DNA from: Isoetes taiwanensis
Lineage: Eukaryota; Streptophyta; Lycopodiopsida; Isoetales; Isoetaceae
Length of the DNA: 64,000 nucleotides
Direction: 5' to 3'
Assembly: GCA_021234155.1 (NCBI GenBank)
Contig: JAJEKV010000107.1
Location: 847,673-911,672, forward strand
The position numbers were made by a program, and so were the translations under genes. Positions 1-10,572 of the stretch are shown here, piece after piece. A model generated the notes under the pieces. The model was not told where the DNA came from and made no database searches. It was given only the letters and a program-made list of their open reading frames with translations. Every line of letters starts with the position of its first letter. Position 1 is the first letter of the stretch.

Positions 1-2112
1 TGAGCTTCTCAAGTGGCCGGGCCCCCAATGGTGCCGGTTCTCACGGCACTCTTCAATAGGGCATTGCAAGAAAGGCTTCCCCATAGCTGGACTACGGTAG
101 AGTTGTGCCCATATACAAAGCGGGGACCCCCCGACTTGACCAACTATCGGTACCATTATGGTGGGTTCTGTCTTTGCCAAGTTGCTTGCCGGGATTCTTG
201 GCGATTGACACTTTGGGCGAGAGGATGGAGAAGTGCGGGCTCGCCGCATAGAACTGCTCCGCCCGGCATTCTACTATTGACCATATCTTCACTCTGCGAA
301 CACTCATAGAGGATAGCGGGAATGGCCTTGAAATCATCTTTGTTGCTTTTGTGGATTTCGCAGAAAAGGCTTTTGACACGCGGCCTACCGGGATAAGTTG
401 TGGGACAGATTGAGACGACTAGGGACCCCGTCGACTTACTTGAATGCTATATACAGCACTATCGAGGCTTGCTCTCGGTCGTCTCCTGCTTGTCGGGGAG
501 CTCCCGTTGTTAGTAACATTGGGGGTGCGCGGGGGCTGCCCTCTATCCCCGAGCTCCGGCTTGTACATTGACCAGCTAGAAGAATGGGCCGAAAGCACCT
601 GGGGAGGCTTCGGTTGATGAAATTGGAAGGCGCATATCCTTCAATGCTTGGAGCACCCATTTTTCTTTTCTTCTCGCCATAGTTGGCACTTGCTCAAACC
701 ATAATCAGGCAACTCATATATGCCGATGATGTTGACTGCCGCATATACCCGGAGGACATGCAGCGCCACCGGATGCTTTGGACACTTTACGCCAATTCAG
801 CGACATGAGAGTTAACTTGGCCAAGACAAGGGTCTTGCTGGTCCCATCATCCGGCACCCACGCCTTCCCTCATTCACTTACGAGGCGGGTAGTGGAGGTG
901 GCTCGATCTTATAAGTATTTGGGCATTGAGTTTTCTACTACCCCTTGGGGGATGCATCCATGGGGTTACGGTTCTTGCAGGTGGAAAGCCCCGTATGCAA
1001 TGCAAAACAACAGTCACAAAGGCGAGTATGCATGGGATAACCCGGGCACACTTGTTCGAGGCCTTGGTTGAACCAGGTCCTCCTCTATGGGGCGAGGTGT
1101 GGGGGGCCGGTGATATCCCTCACCACTTGGAGCGATCTAGGCGGTACGAAGGCTTTCTTGGCCCGGGCAGGAGTGAAATCCACGGTCCCATATCAGATCT
1201 TGCTCAGAGATTGTAGAGGCTTCCTTCCATTACAGGGGTGGCTATGGATGAAGCCCTGCTGCCCAACCTAACCTTGCTTTGGCGATGGCGATGGGCCCAT
1301 GGCGACTCAAAGCTTCTTTGGAAAGACAAAGCAAGCCGTGGTTCTCGCTATGGAATATGCGAGACACCACGGATGTGGACCGGTGCATACACCGAAGGAA
1401 CCTTGCCTGCCTTGAAGCGGTACTTGGATGCTTGCTTCATGGCCAAGCTTTGGGATCAGAGGCCCTGTCACATGTCAAGGTGGCAAATTATCGACAACCC
1501 CCGGAGTTAATCCCATGCTCACGAGGGGCCCACACCACTACTGCGCACCCATCTACCCATGAAAAAGCGCAGAGGTGATTGCTTCCATTCGCCGCAGGTG
1601 CACACCACCTCGCATTGGAGACAGGGGAGATGGATTGGGGGGCCAGGCGTGAGGGCCTCATCGAGGGCGCCCCGATCTTTGTCCAGCAGGCGCCATTGAG
1701 GATGAAAGTCACGCCCTCCGTGGCTGTCTAAGGTTTCTGAGCATATCAGGGCTCTCGGTATGCTAGGCGATTGGTTGTGCCTCATCGGGCCTTGCATGAG
1801 CCTGGAATGTATTAGCCACGGCCTCTGTAGGCTTGTTGGGATCTAATATAATTTATGCCACCTCCGGGAGGTAATAGATCACGATGGACTCGATTATACC
1901 CCCTGTCAGGCATTAACCTCAATTTGTACTTGTGATTATGTATATAGTTGTGCGGTATGTCACATCCTTATTGCTACTAAGGTTTTTCCCAAAACCCTTG
2001 AGTAGGGGTTTTAAATCACAGTAATGTCCTTTCTTTGCTCTCTCTTTGTACTTGGGTCCCATAGGGCGGTTGGTCTCGTGGGCGATAAAATCATATTCTA
2101 TTCTATTCTATT
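1..2112 (+). mobile_element. LINE retrotransposon remnant, 3' part of reverse transcriptase ORF
   Basis: This is a non-LTR retrotransposon running off the left edge of the window. Broken frames give an RT N-terminal stretch (a leucine-rich segment ending in ALQERLPHSW), then HSTIDHIFTLRTLIED and a VDF block, then KYLGIEFSTT, then STVPYQILLRD near 1180-1210. Each block has a counterpart in the minus-strand LINE at 3.0-6.2 kb (ALQEGLPETW, HSTIDHIFTLRMLIEH, TTVPYAILLQE), so both belong to one family. The conserved YADD region is damaged near 715-735, where only a YADDV-like stretch remains. Frames change at least five times, so no polyprotein can be made. The last 70 bases before the tail also match the other copy. 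Family assignment to an APE-type plant LINE is firm; the clade is not. Confidence 0.85.
2094..2112 (+). repeat. Pentanucleotide (TATTC)n tail of the LINE
   Basis: Nearly four TATTC units directly follow the conserved LINE 3' end. The second LINE copy ends in the same repeat on the other strand, so the tail belongs to the family and is not a chance microsatellite. It takes the place of a poly(A) tail. Confidence 0.8.
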
Positions 2113-2638
2113 ACGTGTTCTTTTTATTTTCCCTTTTAACTTTCTAATTGTGCAATTGTAAAAACTATTTTTTTTTCTTTGCTTTCGAAACGAGCAATGC
2201 CAAGAAACCCCGAAACCATTGCAAATCATGGTCAAACCTGGTTGACTCGGGTCACTTCGCACGAAAGGGGCGGAGTGACCGGAGTGGGCTGATCTTGGCT
2301 ATTTTTGGACATTTTTAGCAAAAATTAAGTGCTAGACTACATTTCTAGGCAACTTCTAAGCATTTTAACATCTTTTAGTACAAAAATTGGATCAAATTTG
2401 CCCCAAATCAAGTGACTCGGGTCACTTTGCGCGAAAGGGGTCTACGTCATGACAGCCAGAGGCATTTACGAGTGACCGAAGTCGGTCGATTTCGAGCCAA
2501 ATTTTGATTTTTAGGTCAGAATTTTATGCAATTTAAGCAATTCGGAGTATTCTAAGTTTGAAACAAAAGATTCTACTGTAATTCAATTTATACAACAACA
2601 CTTTTATATCAAACAAGGAATTAATTTACAGAGAAAAT
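2113..2638. repeat. AT-rich intergenic stretch with a motif present twice
   Basis: No gene is seen. The motif GACTCGGGTCACTT followed by GCG/GCAC-GAAAGGGG occurs near 2250 and again near 2415, each followed at a distance by GAGTGACCGRAGT. This suggests a diverged tandem duplication with a period near 170 bases. Confidence 0.5.
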
Positions 2639-3032
2639 TACTTTTATAATACTCTGGAAATCTTGGATACAAGAACATAATCACAAGTAGAGACACAAAA
2701 TCCTACGTGAGTACAATGCTAGACAATAACAACATGATCAAATGAAAGAGAACACAAGAGCATCGGAAGCAAAGAACATAGTTAAAATACCAAAACATCA
2801 TAACCATAGCTCGGGACAATGGGAGCTCGGTAAGCCTACATCGAGGCCCCTGTTAGCGCGGAGAAATGCCGGTCGGTTTACATTCCAAGCCATGTAGCAT
2901 GGTGGAGTGAACCTCATATGCGCATGCCCTTTCTAGCCCACGTCTGACACTAGAGGACCTCTTACGATGGAGTCATAAGAGTTGACATGCATCCCTTCCC
3001 TCGGATGTCACGCTCGGTGTTACAAAGCACAA
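2639..3032. repeat. Dispersed repeat R, copy A, left part
   Basis: This aligns along its whole length with 8038-8422 (about 80-90 percent identity by eye), starting at ATACTCTRGAAATCTTGGAT and ending at CACAAAGCACAAG. In this copy a LINE interrupts the repeat at 3033; the remaining part resumes at about 6239. It has no coding content that I recognise. Confidence 0.8.
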
Positions 3033-3053
3033 GAATAGAATAGAATAGAATAG
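3033..3053 (-). repeat. Pentanucleotide tail of the minus-strand LINE
   Basis: Four GAATA units on the plus strand, that is TATTC on the LINE strand. They directly join the conserved LINE 3' sequence and mark the insertion junction with repeat R. Confidence 0.85.
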
Positions 3054-3496
3054 TTTTTGCGTCCCACGGAGACCAATAGGTCATGGGACCCATACAATGG
3101 GCTAGTACAATCATTACTACTAGGATTAAAAACCTGCGCCTCGAAGGTTTTCAAGGGAAAAACGCTGCGTAATGATGATACTAGACAAGCGGAGATAATG
3201 ACTACGAGGGCTCGGTAATTCTGGCGTTTATCTAGAACCTCAAGTATGTATAATGCCAAGTCATGCACGATGATGGTGCTACGAGAAGTTTGTGGGCGTG
3301 GAATGGAATGCTAAGGTCAAAAAATGATTAGGACTATCTCAAAAGGAGGGCAACTTCGAGGAAGAGTATGGCTTTCATCTTCAATAACTTTTTGAATCGG
3401 CACAAAGCACATAGTCTCGCTTCAGCGGCAATTGCGGCCGCTCCCATCTACTGTCTCAAGCCGTACAGTGTGATGGGATCATAATTGATGCAATAG

Positions 3497-4003
3497 CTAC
3501 AAGCTTGTTCTGGACAATGAAGCAAGCAAATAAGCTTGGGGCCCCAGTGCTAAGGTGGGATTTATGTGTGCATGATAATGACCGTTTTCACTTGGGCCAA
3601 ATAGCTGCGTCCCATATCTTTTGAGAAAAACAACCATTGAGATATTGTTGCAAAGGTCGGGATCAGAGGCGGCAAGCATCGAGGCGGTGATGCTACAGTT
3701 TGCCGCAGCCCAGCGGGCAAACCATGTAGTGCAATGCTCTTTCCAACATCGTTTCAAATCTTTGAGGAGATTCAGCCATGGCAAGTGTAAAACGGGATAT
3801 CTAACATCATCCATGTGGTGCACCTTGCGGATATAGTGGAGATGGCGCTTCATGGCGGAATGTTGAAGAGGCCAAAAACACATCTCTTGTAAAAGAATAG
3901 CATAGGGCACCGTTGTTTTTAACTCAGAAAGGTTGTAAGTGAGAAAGGACTTTTGCACCCGCTCCAAGCTCTCCCAAGCACTAGCACTAATGGCGGGCCC
4001 CAC
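3497..4003 (-). pseudogene. LINE ORF2 C-terminal region, longest open fragment
   Basis: This 168-residue open stretch is the part of the LINE polyprotein downstream of the reverse transcriptase. It starts with a GPAISASAWESLERVQKSF block. In plant LINEs of this kind a (W)xxLExxQKxFLxxxL motif followed by TVPYxILLxE is usual. The stretch at 1100-1210 of the plus-strand copy matches it. Two WF/W-rich segments and several cysteines follow. I see no RNase H signature. It is part of a dead element and is not an independent gene. Confidence 0.75.
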
Positions 4004-4200
4004 ACTTGAGCCATATAGTAAAAGCAGGCTCTACCAAAGCCCGAAACAAGTGGGCTTTCAGGTGGCCAATCATGAATTTACGTGCGAAAACAATTGTTTT
4101 GCATTGCATAGAGTGCTCTCCATCCAGCTGACCACCGGCTTGGTACACTTGTTCCCAAAGTGTGTTCTTCTGAATTCTACACCAAGATACTTGTAGCTAT

Positions 4201-4782
4201 CTACAACTTCAACCAGCGGCTATCATAGTGCATAGGGGAACATTGTGGCGAAGATTGAACTACCAAAAAGCTTGGTCTTTTGAGATTAACTCGTGAGACT
4301 GTGTTCTCCGCGGCTGTATGCGAGCATGTAAATATTCTTTGCATACTAGCGGCGGTATGTGCCAGAAGTGAAACATCATCAGCATACATAAGTTGCCTAA
4401 TGATATAGTGTGCCAAATGTGGACCTCCGCCGCCATGATTATCAAGCCATTCTTCCAATTGATCAATGTACAAGCCAAAGAGTGTAGGAGATAAAGGGCA
4501 ACCCTGACGAACTCCAATATTGCTAGTGATTTGAGTACATGATCTTTGGAAATTTAGCAAAAACCCTTTCATAGAGCCGATAAACTGCATTTTGAAGATC
4601 TTGTGGAACTCAAGTGCAAGTGCAAAGCGCTGCCAAAGAAGCTCGCGTGGTAATGTATCAAAAGCAGAAGTAAAATCCACAAAGCATATATAGAGGTCTT
4701 GTTTCAAACTTCGACTATGTTCAATAAGCATGCGCAATGTGAAAATATGGTCTATTGTAGAATGGCATGGACGAAAGCCCAC
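4201..4782 (-). pseudogene. LINE reverse transcriptase palm/fingers fragment
   Basis: This 193-residue stretch holds the RT core in the normal order: GFRPCHSTIDHIF, then VDFTSAFDTLPR (motif A, with the catalytic D of FVDF), then GVRQGCPLSPTLFGLYID (motif B), then LMYADDVSLLA (motif C with the YADD box). It copies element RNA into DNA during target-primed insertion. The catalytic residues are present, but the preceding part at 5207-4824 and the endonuclease are in other frames, so the full protein is not encoded here. Confidence 0.9.
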
Positions 4783-5383
4783 ACGCCCTACAACGCGTAC
4801 ACCGGTATGTTACGCCCATGATGTCAAGCGCTTCTCGGTAAAGGACCGGCTAAGGGCTTTGGAAATATGGAACTTACCATGATCATGCGATAATTAGAAG
4901 GGTCATGCTTATCACCTGCTTTGTAAATTGGTACGACCTTACTGACAGCCCAAGTTTCTGGCAAGCCTTCTTGCAAAGCTTGATTTAAAAGAGTAGTGAT
5001 GATTGGAAGCAATAGCGGACCCCCCCATTTAAGCAATTCTGCTTGCAAACCTTGAAGATCAGGAGACTTGCCATTAGATAGATGCCGCAGTCCTTCTTTG
5101 ACTTCCTCCTCTGTGAATTGAAGAATATCACCTACCAAAGGAGGCATAGAATTAAGGACCCCAGGATGATCATATAAGTGGACCAATCGCTCATCCCATT
5201 GCTGCATAGAAATATGTCCAAGGGTAGGAGGTGGTCGATATAATATTTTGCGCCCGGAAGGTCAGAGGCTCACGTAGCGATAATTCAAACATTTAGCCGA
5301 TGCTCGGCAACAAAGCGTGCCTTCTTGCGTTTCAAAGCAGACTTATAATTCTGAATGGCATTATGTCGTATATGGCTCAACTA

Positions 5384-6241
5384 TCATTCGCAATTGTTTT
5401 TTAAAATTTTGCTTGCGGTCTTCATCAAACCGGGCATTTCTAGGAAAGGATTTCCTACCGGCATGAGAAACACCGAAGTCGTGTACCAAAGCAAGAGACA
5501 GAAGTAAGCAAAGTATCGGCAAATCTTTGCATTACGCTCTTGAAGAGTTGGGTAATCAAAATACACGCAAGCGCGAGAGCTAATGTCTGTTAAGTATTCA
5601 AAAGATCTAGAATAAGTCAGCGAATCACGAGGGGCGGGGAGCACTGGATAGCAATGGGTTGAAGAGGTGGAAAGCTGCCACTTTAATGACAAATAAAGTG
5701 GATAGTGATCAGATTTTATCTCCTCATCTCTATGCCTTGTGCCAATTCGAAAATCTGAAATGAGATCCAAGGCTTGCACTTGGGAAATGACATAATCAAC
5801 AATACTAGTACCACCACCACGCCTATCATCATGCGCATGTAATACCTTTAGAGTGTGGCCATTGCTCTAAGCCATTACAAAGTACCATCTCAAAGACTTC
5901 ACACTGGCTGGATGAGCTCCCTTCCAAATGTTGAGGCGGGTTTGTTAGCATCGAGGCGATGAGCGTGGAAAGGCTGTATCATTAGCGGACATCCATAAAG
6001 GGTCACGAACATCCTCAAGTATGAGTTGAGCAGCTTGCATTTCAGCAGTGCGAGCATTGAAATCACCAAGAAGAATAACATGCCCCAACTGTTTGAATTG
6101 AGCAATGTCATCATAAAGATCACCATAGGGATCACTGCGAGCGACATCATATTCATCATAAAAAGGTGATGATGTAGGTGGGAAGTAACAGGCAGCAACA
6201 AAAATGGTACTACTATTGTGGCAATGAAGTTTGATCCACAT
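5384..6241 (-). pseudogene. LINE APE-type endonuclease, truncated and frameshifted
   Basis: Two frames cover the endonuclease. The first (6241-5945) carries VAACYFPPTSS and LGDFNART, the conserved GDFN catalytic motif of exonuclease-endonuclease-phosphatase proteins. The second (5779-5384) carries SDHYPLYLSL, the terminal SDH motif. The N-terminal third with the first metal-binding glutamate is missing because the element is 5'-truncated at about 6238. It would nick target DNA for reverse transcription. Confidence 0.85.
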
Positions 6242-6325
6242 TCAAAGAAACATAGATGACATGAGTAATATTCGAACAACCCAGGCCACCGAACATGGAA
6301 ATCCGACTCCGGAGGATCCAAGAGA
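6239..6325. repeat. Dispersed repeat R, copy A, right part
   Basis: The sequence resumes after the LINE and matches 8424-8510, including GATGACATGAG, CGAACAACCCAG-like text and GGAGGATCCAAG. This fixes the right junction of the LINE near 6238. Confidence 0.75.
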
Positions 6326-7655
6326 TATCAAGATACCAAGACAACAGGTGATACAAGACCAAAGACCAACACATGGAAAGTTCATTAGATATTTGCTATA
6401 TACAGGTGCCTAGATTTTACCCTTGCCGAGGTTGTCCATACAACTTAATCATGTTGAAGTAGCGAGCTTAGCGATGAAGACCAGAATTGCAATTCAAAAA
6501 TGAAGGAATATCAAGTCTTGTTATCCCATTGATGTAAATCCAAAATCAACTTGTTGAACAAAATAGAGATCTAAGCATTCTCCAATATGCAAAGCTTACT
6601 TTTGGATCATTTTCCTTACAAGGACTGCACACACCTCATATAAAGTCCCCAATCCTTGCCAGCCGAACAATGACACATGCGATAGCCATGTTCTGGAAGC
6701 CCCCAGAAGCTTCTCACAACTCTCTAACACTCAAAAGTCCCCATGATCCATCTAAATACCCATTGTTTACAATAATGCATTTAAATATGGGTTTTAATAT
6801 TTCAGATTAAAAATCCCAATTTCCTTAGCTAGCAATTAAAATGACACAACTAATATGAGCATTCAAAACTCCATTATAGACCTTATTATCGTTGATGCGG
6901 AGTGACCATTTATGCTTAGTATTTATGCTAGACCATTCTCCAGCATATGCCCCATCTCCAGGAGCCAATAAATATATTTTATTGCAATCCTTAAAATACT
7001 TCACATGAAATTACAATTTTCCTTAGTTAGACCATTATTCAAGCAATGCATAATGCATGTTTATATTATACTACAAACCCAGATCTTTTGCAACTGATCT
7101 ATTTGCTAATCTTAATGGCCATTATACTTCCTGTATTTTCGTTACCATTAGTCAGCAACTTGTTAAGAAGAACAAAACAAATAGAGAGAAAAGCAAAAGT
7201 TAATACATTTAGATAGACAAGATTAACCGACACAAGAAAACGAATGGCACATCTGTTTTTCATTCTCATATTGCCTCTTGGAGTTCTATATGCTGAATCG
7301 ACACTTCTCAGCCCCAAATCGGCCCTCTCCAAGCAATTTTGACCTACTTCATCATGAATTTGAGCCCTGTCTGATAGCTCCAAAAATCTGTGCACAAGTC
7401 TCTGACTCTTTCAATCCCAAGGAAAATGGCCCCTCTAAGTCCAAATCAGCCTCTTTTAGGCAATTTTCGATTCTTGGGCATACAATTTACTGTTTTGCAT
7501 GTTTACCAGGAGAGTCCCGGTGGAACAATCTCTTCCAAACCACTTCCCAGAGGCACAAAACAAGCTTAAGCTGCACTTGTTAATCAAATTTTGCCCGTCT
7601 TCTTGCAAGTCATTACTGCACAAATTATAATGTCAACACCCAAAGATCCAACATT
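6326..7655. other. Non-coding AT-rich stretch, possible interior of an LTR-type element
   Basis: No supported gene. Short frames at 7099-7395 and 7278-7583 on opposite strands show no family motif. If the primer-binding-site match at 7656-7667 is real, this stretch would be the interior of a non-autonomous minus-strand element. Confidence 0.4.
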
Positions 7656-7667
7656 GCTCTGATACCA
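7656..7667 (-). promoter_or_regulatory. Candidate retrotransposon primer-binding site for initiator tRNA-Met
   Basis: The minus strand reads TGGTATCAGAGC, which is the complement of the 3' end of plant initiator tRNA-Met including the added CCA. Because CCA is not encoded in tRNA genes, a PBS explains the match better than a tRNA fragment does. The 5' LTR would lie at higher coordinates, but I could not define a matching pair of LTRs. Confidence 0.45.
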
Positions 7668-8037
7668 ACTTTGTCGAGCCTGCCGTGTTAACCCTGCTGG
7701 CAACTTGGAATCTTGTCAAAACCTGCACTAATTCTAGGTTGATATTATTGGTGAAGAATTGAATCTTACTATTGCATAGTTGAAATTACATACTCCAAAC
7801 ACAACAGGCAAATAGTTACGAATTCAATGTAATTATGTAAAATTAACATCCAAATAGTTCACTATTCCAATAGATATAACATTTAACTGTGAACAATTCA
7901 ATCCAGAAACTCCGCTCAACCACGATCCTCAGCTACACTGCTGCCAGCCATTATCTTACTTATTCACTGCACAAGCACTTACCAGAGTTTGTCCTCGTGA
8001 CTAAATGGGTATCCCTGGCTGCCTCTTCCTGCATGGA
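7668..8037. other. Non-coding stretch, possible LTR
   Basis: AT-rich, no gene. It lies where the 5' LTR of a minus-strand element primed at 7667 would be. No second copy was found in the window. Confidence 0.25.
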
Positions 8038-8510
8038 AATACTCTAGAAATCTTGGATACAAGAACATAATCCAAGCAGAGGCGAGAAAATCCTATATGA
8101 GTACAATGCTAGACAATAACAACATAATCAAATGAAAGAGAACACATGAGCATCAGAAGCAAAGAAAATAGCCAAAATACTAAAACATCATAACCATAGC
8201 TTTGGGACAATGGGAAGCTCAGCAAGCCTACATATAAGGCCTTGTTAGCAGAGAAATGCCCAACCCGACATACATTCTAAGCCATGTAGCATGGTGGAGT
8301 GAACTTCATATCGTATGCCCTTTCTAGCCCATGTCGGCTAGAGGACCTCTTACGATGGAGTCACAAGAGGTGGCGTGAATCCCTTCCCTCGGATGCCATC
8401 TTTGGGTGTCACAAAGCACAAGAACATATCAAAAAAACACGGATGACATGAGCAATGTTGAACAACCCAGACCCTTAGAACACGGAAGTTCGACTTTGGA
8501 GGATCCAAGG
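8038..8510. repeat. Dispersed repeat R, copy B (uninterrupted)
   Basis: This is the same sequence as 2639-3032 plus 6239-6325 but without the LINE. It serves as an empty-site reference for that insertion: CACAAAGCACAAG is followed directly by AACATATCAAAAAAACAC. Confidence 0.8.
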
Positions 8511-8805
8511 GACTAATTAGCTAATTATGACTAGAGAGCAGAAGGTTGGGTAGCTAATTATGACTAGAGAGCAGAAGCAGTTTCATGCCTCGTTTAAGAA
8601 TATTGTTTTGATTAGATTTTGAGTTTGTAAGTTAGATTGATGATGATGTATTTCGTAAAGCTTTTTTATTATAGCTTGTATGGAGATCTCGTTGGTCTAA
8701 AGTTTTTTAAGGATAGAGTTTTGGATTGGATTTTAAGTTTGTGAGTTAGGTTGAGGATGATTTATTTTGTAAAGCTTTTTTATAAGAGAAGCTATCTATC
8801 TGTCG
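8511..8805. repeat. Two small tandem duplications
   Basis: A 33-bp unit (TAGCTAATTATGACTAGAGA and following bases) occurs twice at 8518-8578. A second, looser pair with GATTTTRAGTTTGTRAGTTA occurs near 8617 and 8730. No coding content. Confidence 0.7.
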
Positions 8806-9391
8806 ACACAAACCATTAACATCCAACATATAAATTTTAAATCCCCCAACACATAACAACCAACACATAAAAACCATTGACATTAACAACCAACACATAA
8901 CTACCATTAACATTAATTAACACAACCATTGGGTCCAACACATTTAAATTAAAATCCCCCTTAAACCCCCTTTGGTTTGAGTGCATATTCACACGGGGGT
9001 GACTCCGGGCAACGAGAGCTGTTGGATAGGCATATTCACCTCTTATTCCTTAATCTACACCGTACGTAAAGTTCCTCATTTGTAGGGTATGCAAGTACAA
9101 AATTTTCTATCTTTGTATAACAAGATTAAGCAAAAATACTATATAGTGTTGATTTCATACGTGCAAAAATACAATTATGAGGGCTCTCGGCCCCTCGTCA
9201 CCCCATGTGAATATGCACTCAAACCAAAGGGGGTTTAAGGGGGATTTTAATTTAAATGTGTTGGACCCAATGGTTGTGTTAATTAATGTAAATGGTAGTT
9301 ATGTGTTGGTTGTTAATGTCAATAATTGTTATGTGTTGTTGTTATGTGTTGGGGATTTAATTTTTATATGTTGGATGTTAATAGTTTGTGT
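8806..9391. mobile_element. Foldback/MITE-like element with ~190-bp terminal inverted arms
   Basis: The left arm (8806-about 9000) and right arm (about 9192-9391) are inverted complements over nearly their full length. Landmarks are ACACAAACCATTAACAT at the left edge against its complement at the right edge, and TTGGTTTGAGTGCATATTCA at the inner left edge against its complement at 9206. The arms extend imperfectly inward (GGGGTGAC...CGAGAGC). The loop of about 150 bases is AT-rich and has no gene. Small indels separate the arms. No clear target-site duplication could be fixed. The right arm reads as a short open frame, but it only mirrors the left arm. Confidence 0.85.
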
Positions 9392-10067
9392 TGCAAAAAA
9401 TTTTTGGCCCCTTAGGGGCCTTAGGGAACGTCCCCCCCATTGTGACAAAAATTTTAGAATTCAAACTAGAAGAAAACTAGAATTCATTTGAGGCTTTCAT
9501 CACTGTAGCTTTTGAATTTCATCACAATAAAACAAATAGAACATAAGTAAAAGTTACCATAAAGATAGAGCAGATTGATCCCATTGTTACGAAAGTCATA
9601 AAGTTTGCAACATTTTTACATACATTTTTCAACTCGAATTTAACAATGACCTTTGGCCTCCATGGATTCTTGTGGTGAGAAACCAAAGTGGGAAGCTTTT
9701 TACGCTTGTTAGCACAAGGATCTAGAAGCCTTGGAATTTGCTTAATAAGCGCATCAAAATATAAAAATGCATGGTAATTTTTTCAAGCTTCATTGAATGA
9801 GCCATAAAACAATATCCAATAAGCGCAATCTGTATTAATCAATTTGGTAGGATGTGAAAGCCTACCAAACCCCGGCCGAAAAATTGCTGTTTTAGCATAG
9901 ATAACAACCAAACATATCCATATCATAGACTATCAAAAGATCTCAGAGAGGGCTTTCCAGCGCAATAAAAATCATCTCAAGCGAGCTACGGATCAAAAGT
10001 TATGATAAGAAATGTGTTTGCCCGGTGGGAAGCGCACTACATGCGCCCTTCAAGCCCTTCATGTGCC
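9392..10067. other. Intergenic, no gene seen
   Basis: AT-rich. A short GC hairpin (GGCCCCT-T-AGGGGCC) lies at 9405-9419 just outside the foldback element. Nothing else is recognisable. Confidence 0.5.
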
Positions 10068-10290
10068 CATTATGCACCACACACACAAAAAGAGGGCTTT
10101 TGTTGTGAGCCTTTGGTTGTTGACCATTATGCACTACACGCACAAAAAAGGGGCTTTTGTTGTGAGCCATTGGTTGTTGCCCATTATGCACCACACACAC
10201 AAAAAGGGCTTTTGTTGTGAGCCATTGGTTGTTGCACCACGCGCAAAAATAGGGCTTTTGTTGTGAGCCATTGGTTGTTCACCATTGGAA
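10068..10290. repeat. 57-bp minisatellite, about four copies
   Basis: Units start at CATTATGCAC at 10068, 10125 and 10182 (period 57). A fourth unit from about 10234 lacks the first seven bases. Each unit contains GGGCTTTTGTTGTGAGCC and TTGGTTGTTG. The array reads open in several frames on both strands because 57 is a multiple of three, so those frames should not be taken as genes. Confidence 0.9.
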
Positions 10291-10478
10291 AGAAAAGGAT
10301 AAAATCAATGGCTCAGAAATGGTGCACTCTAGATGTACGTATTAGTTCATCCATTTGAATACATCACGAAATCATAGGAAAAACTTAGTGAAAAGCGTAC
10401 AAAAACACAAAGAAAACCCCCTTTATGCTACATATTCTATCTATCTATTTATTATATCTTTCCTTGGTCTTGGTCTTG

Positions 10479-10503
10479 TTTTTTTTTTTTTTTTTTTTTT
10501 TTT
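10479..10503. repeat. Poly(T) run of 25
   Basis: A homopolymer of 25 T. It could be the poly(A) tail of a minus-strand retrocopy, but the bases to its right show no coding match that would support this. Confidence 0.9.
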
Positions 10504-10572
10504 AATTAATTACCATATGATGGCTTTATGCCATTTACTTAGAACTTTTAATGCCTATAGACTAATGGTGGT

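Larger units (their letters stand above)
3033..6238 (-). mobile_element. 5'-truncated LINE nested in repeat R
   Basis: The element reads on the minus strand. From 6241 downwards it shows an APE-type endonuclease lacking its N-terminus (AACYFPPTSS, then LLGDFNART, then SDHYPLYLSLKW near 5690). The reverse transcriptase follows (LLKWGGPLL; CHSTIDHIFTL; VDFTSAFDTLPR; GVRQGCPLSPTLFGLYID; LMYADDVSLLA near 4390). The C-terminal segment is at 4003-3500 (WESLERVQKSFLTYNL, TTVPYAILLQE). Frameshifts separate the blocks. The 3' end is a (CTATT)n tail on the minus strand at 3053-3033. A full element would have more endonuclease and probably a first ORF, so it is 5'-truncated as expected for target-primed reverse transcription. 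It sits inside repeat R, so it inserted after R. Confidence 0.9.

Noticed and set aside
7656-7667. Fragment of an initiator tRNA-Met gene
   Set aside because: Only 12 bases match and they include the CCA end, which is not encoded in nuclear tRNA genes.
9177-9491. 104-residue plus-strand frame with hydrophobic segments
   Set aside because: It lies in the right arm of the foldback element and is not conserved as protein in the left arm.
10000-10266. Overlapping open frames on both strands
   Set aside because: They arise from the 57-bp minisatellite, whose period is a multiple of three and keeps several frames open.
10479-10503. Poly(A) tail of a retrogene on the minus strand
   Set aside because: No minus-strand coding sequence homologous to a known gene is found to the right of the run.
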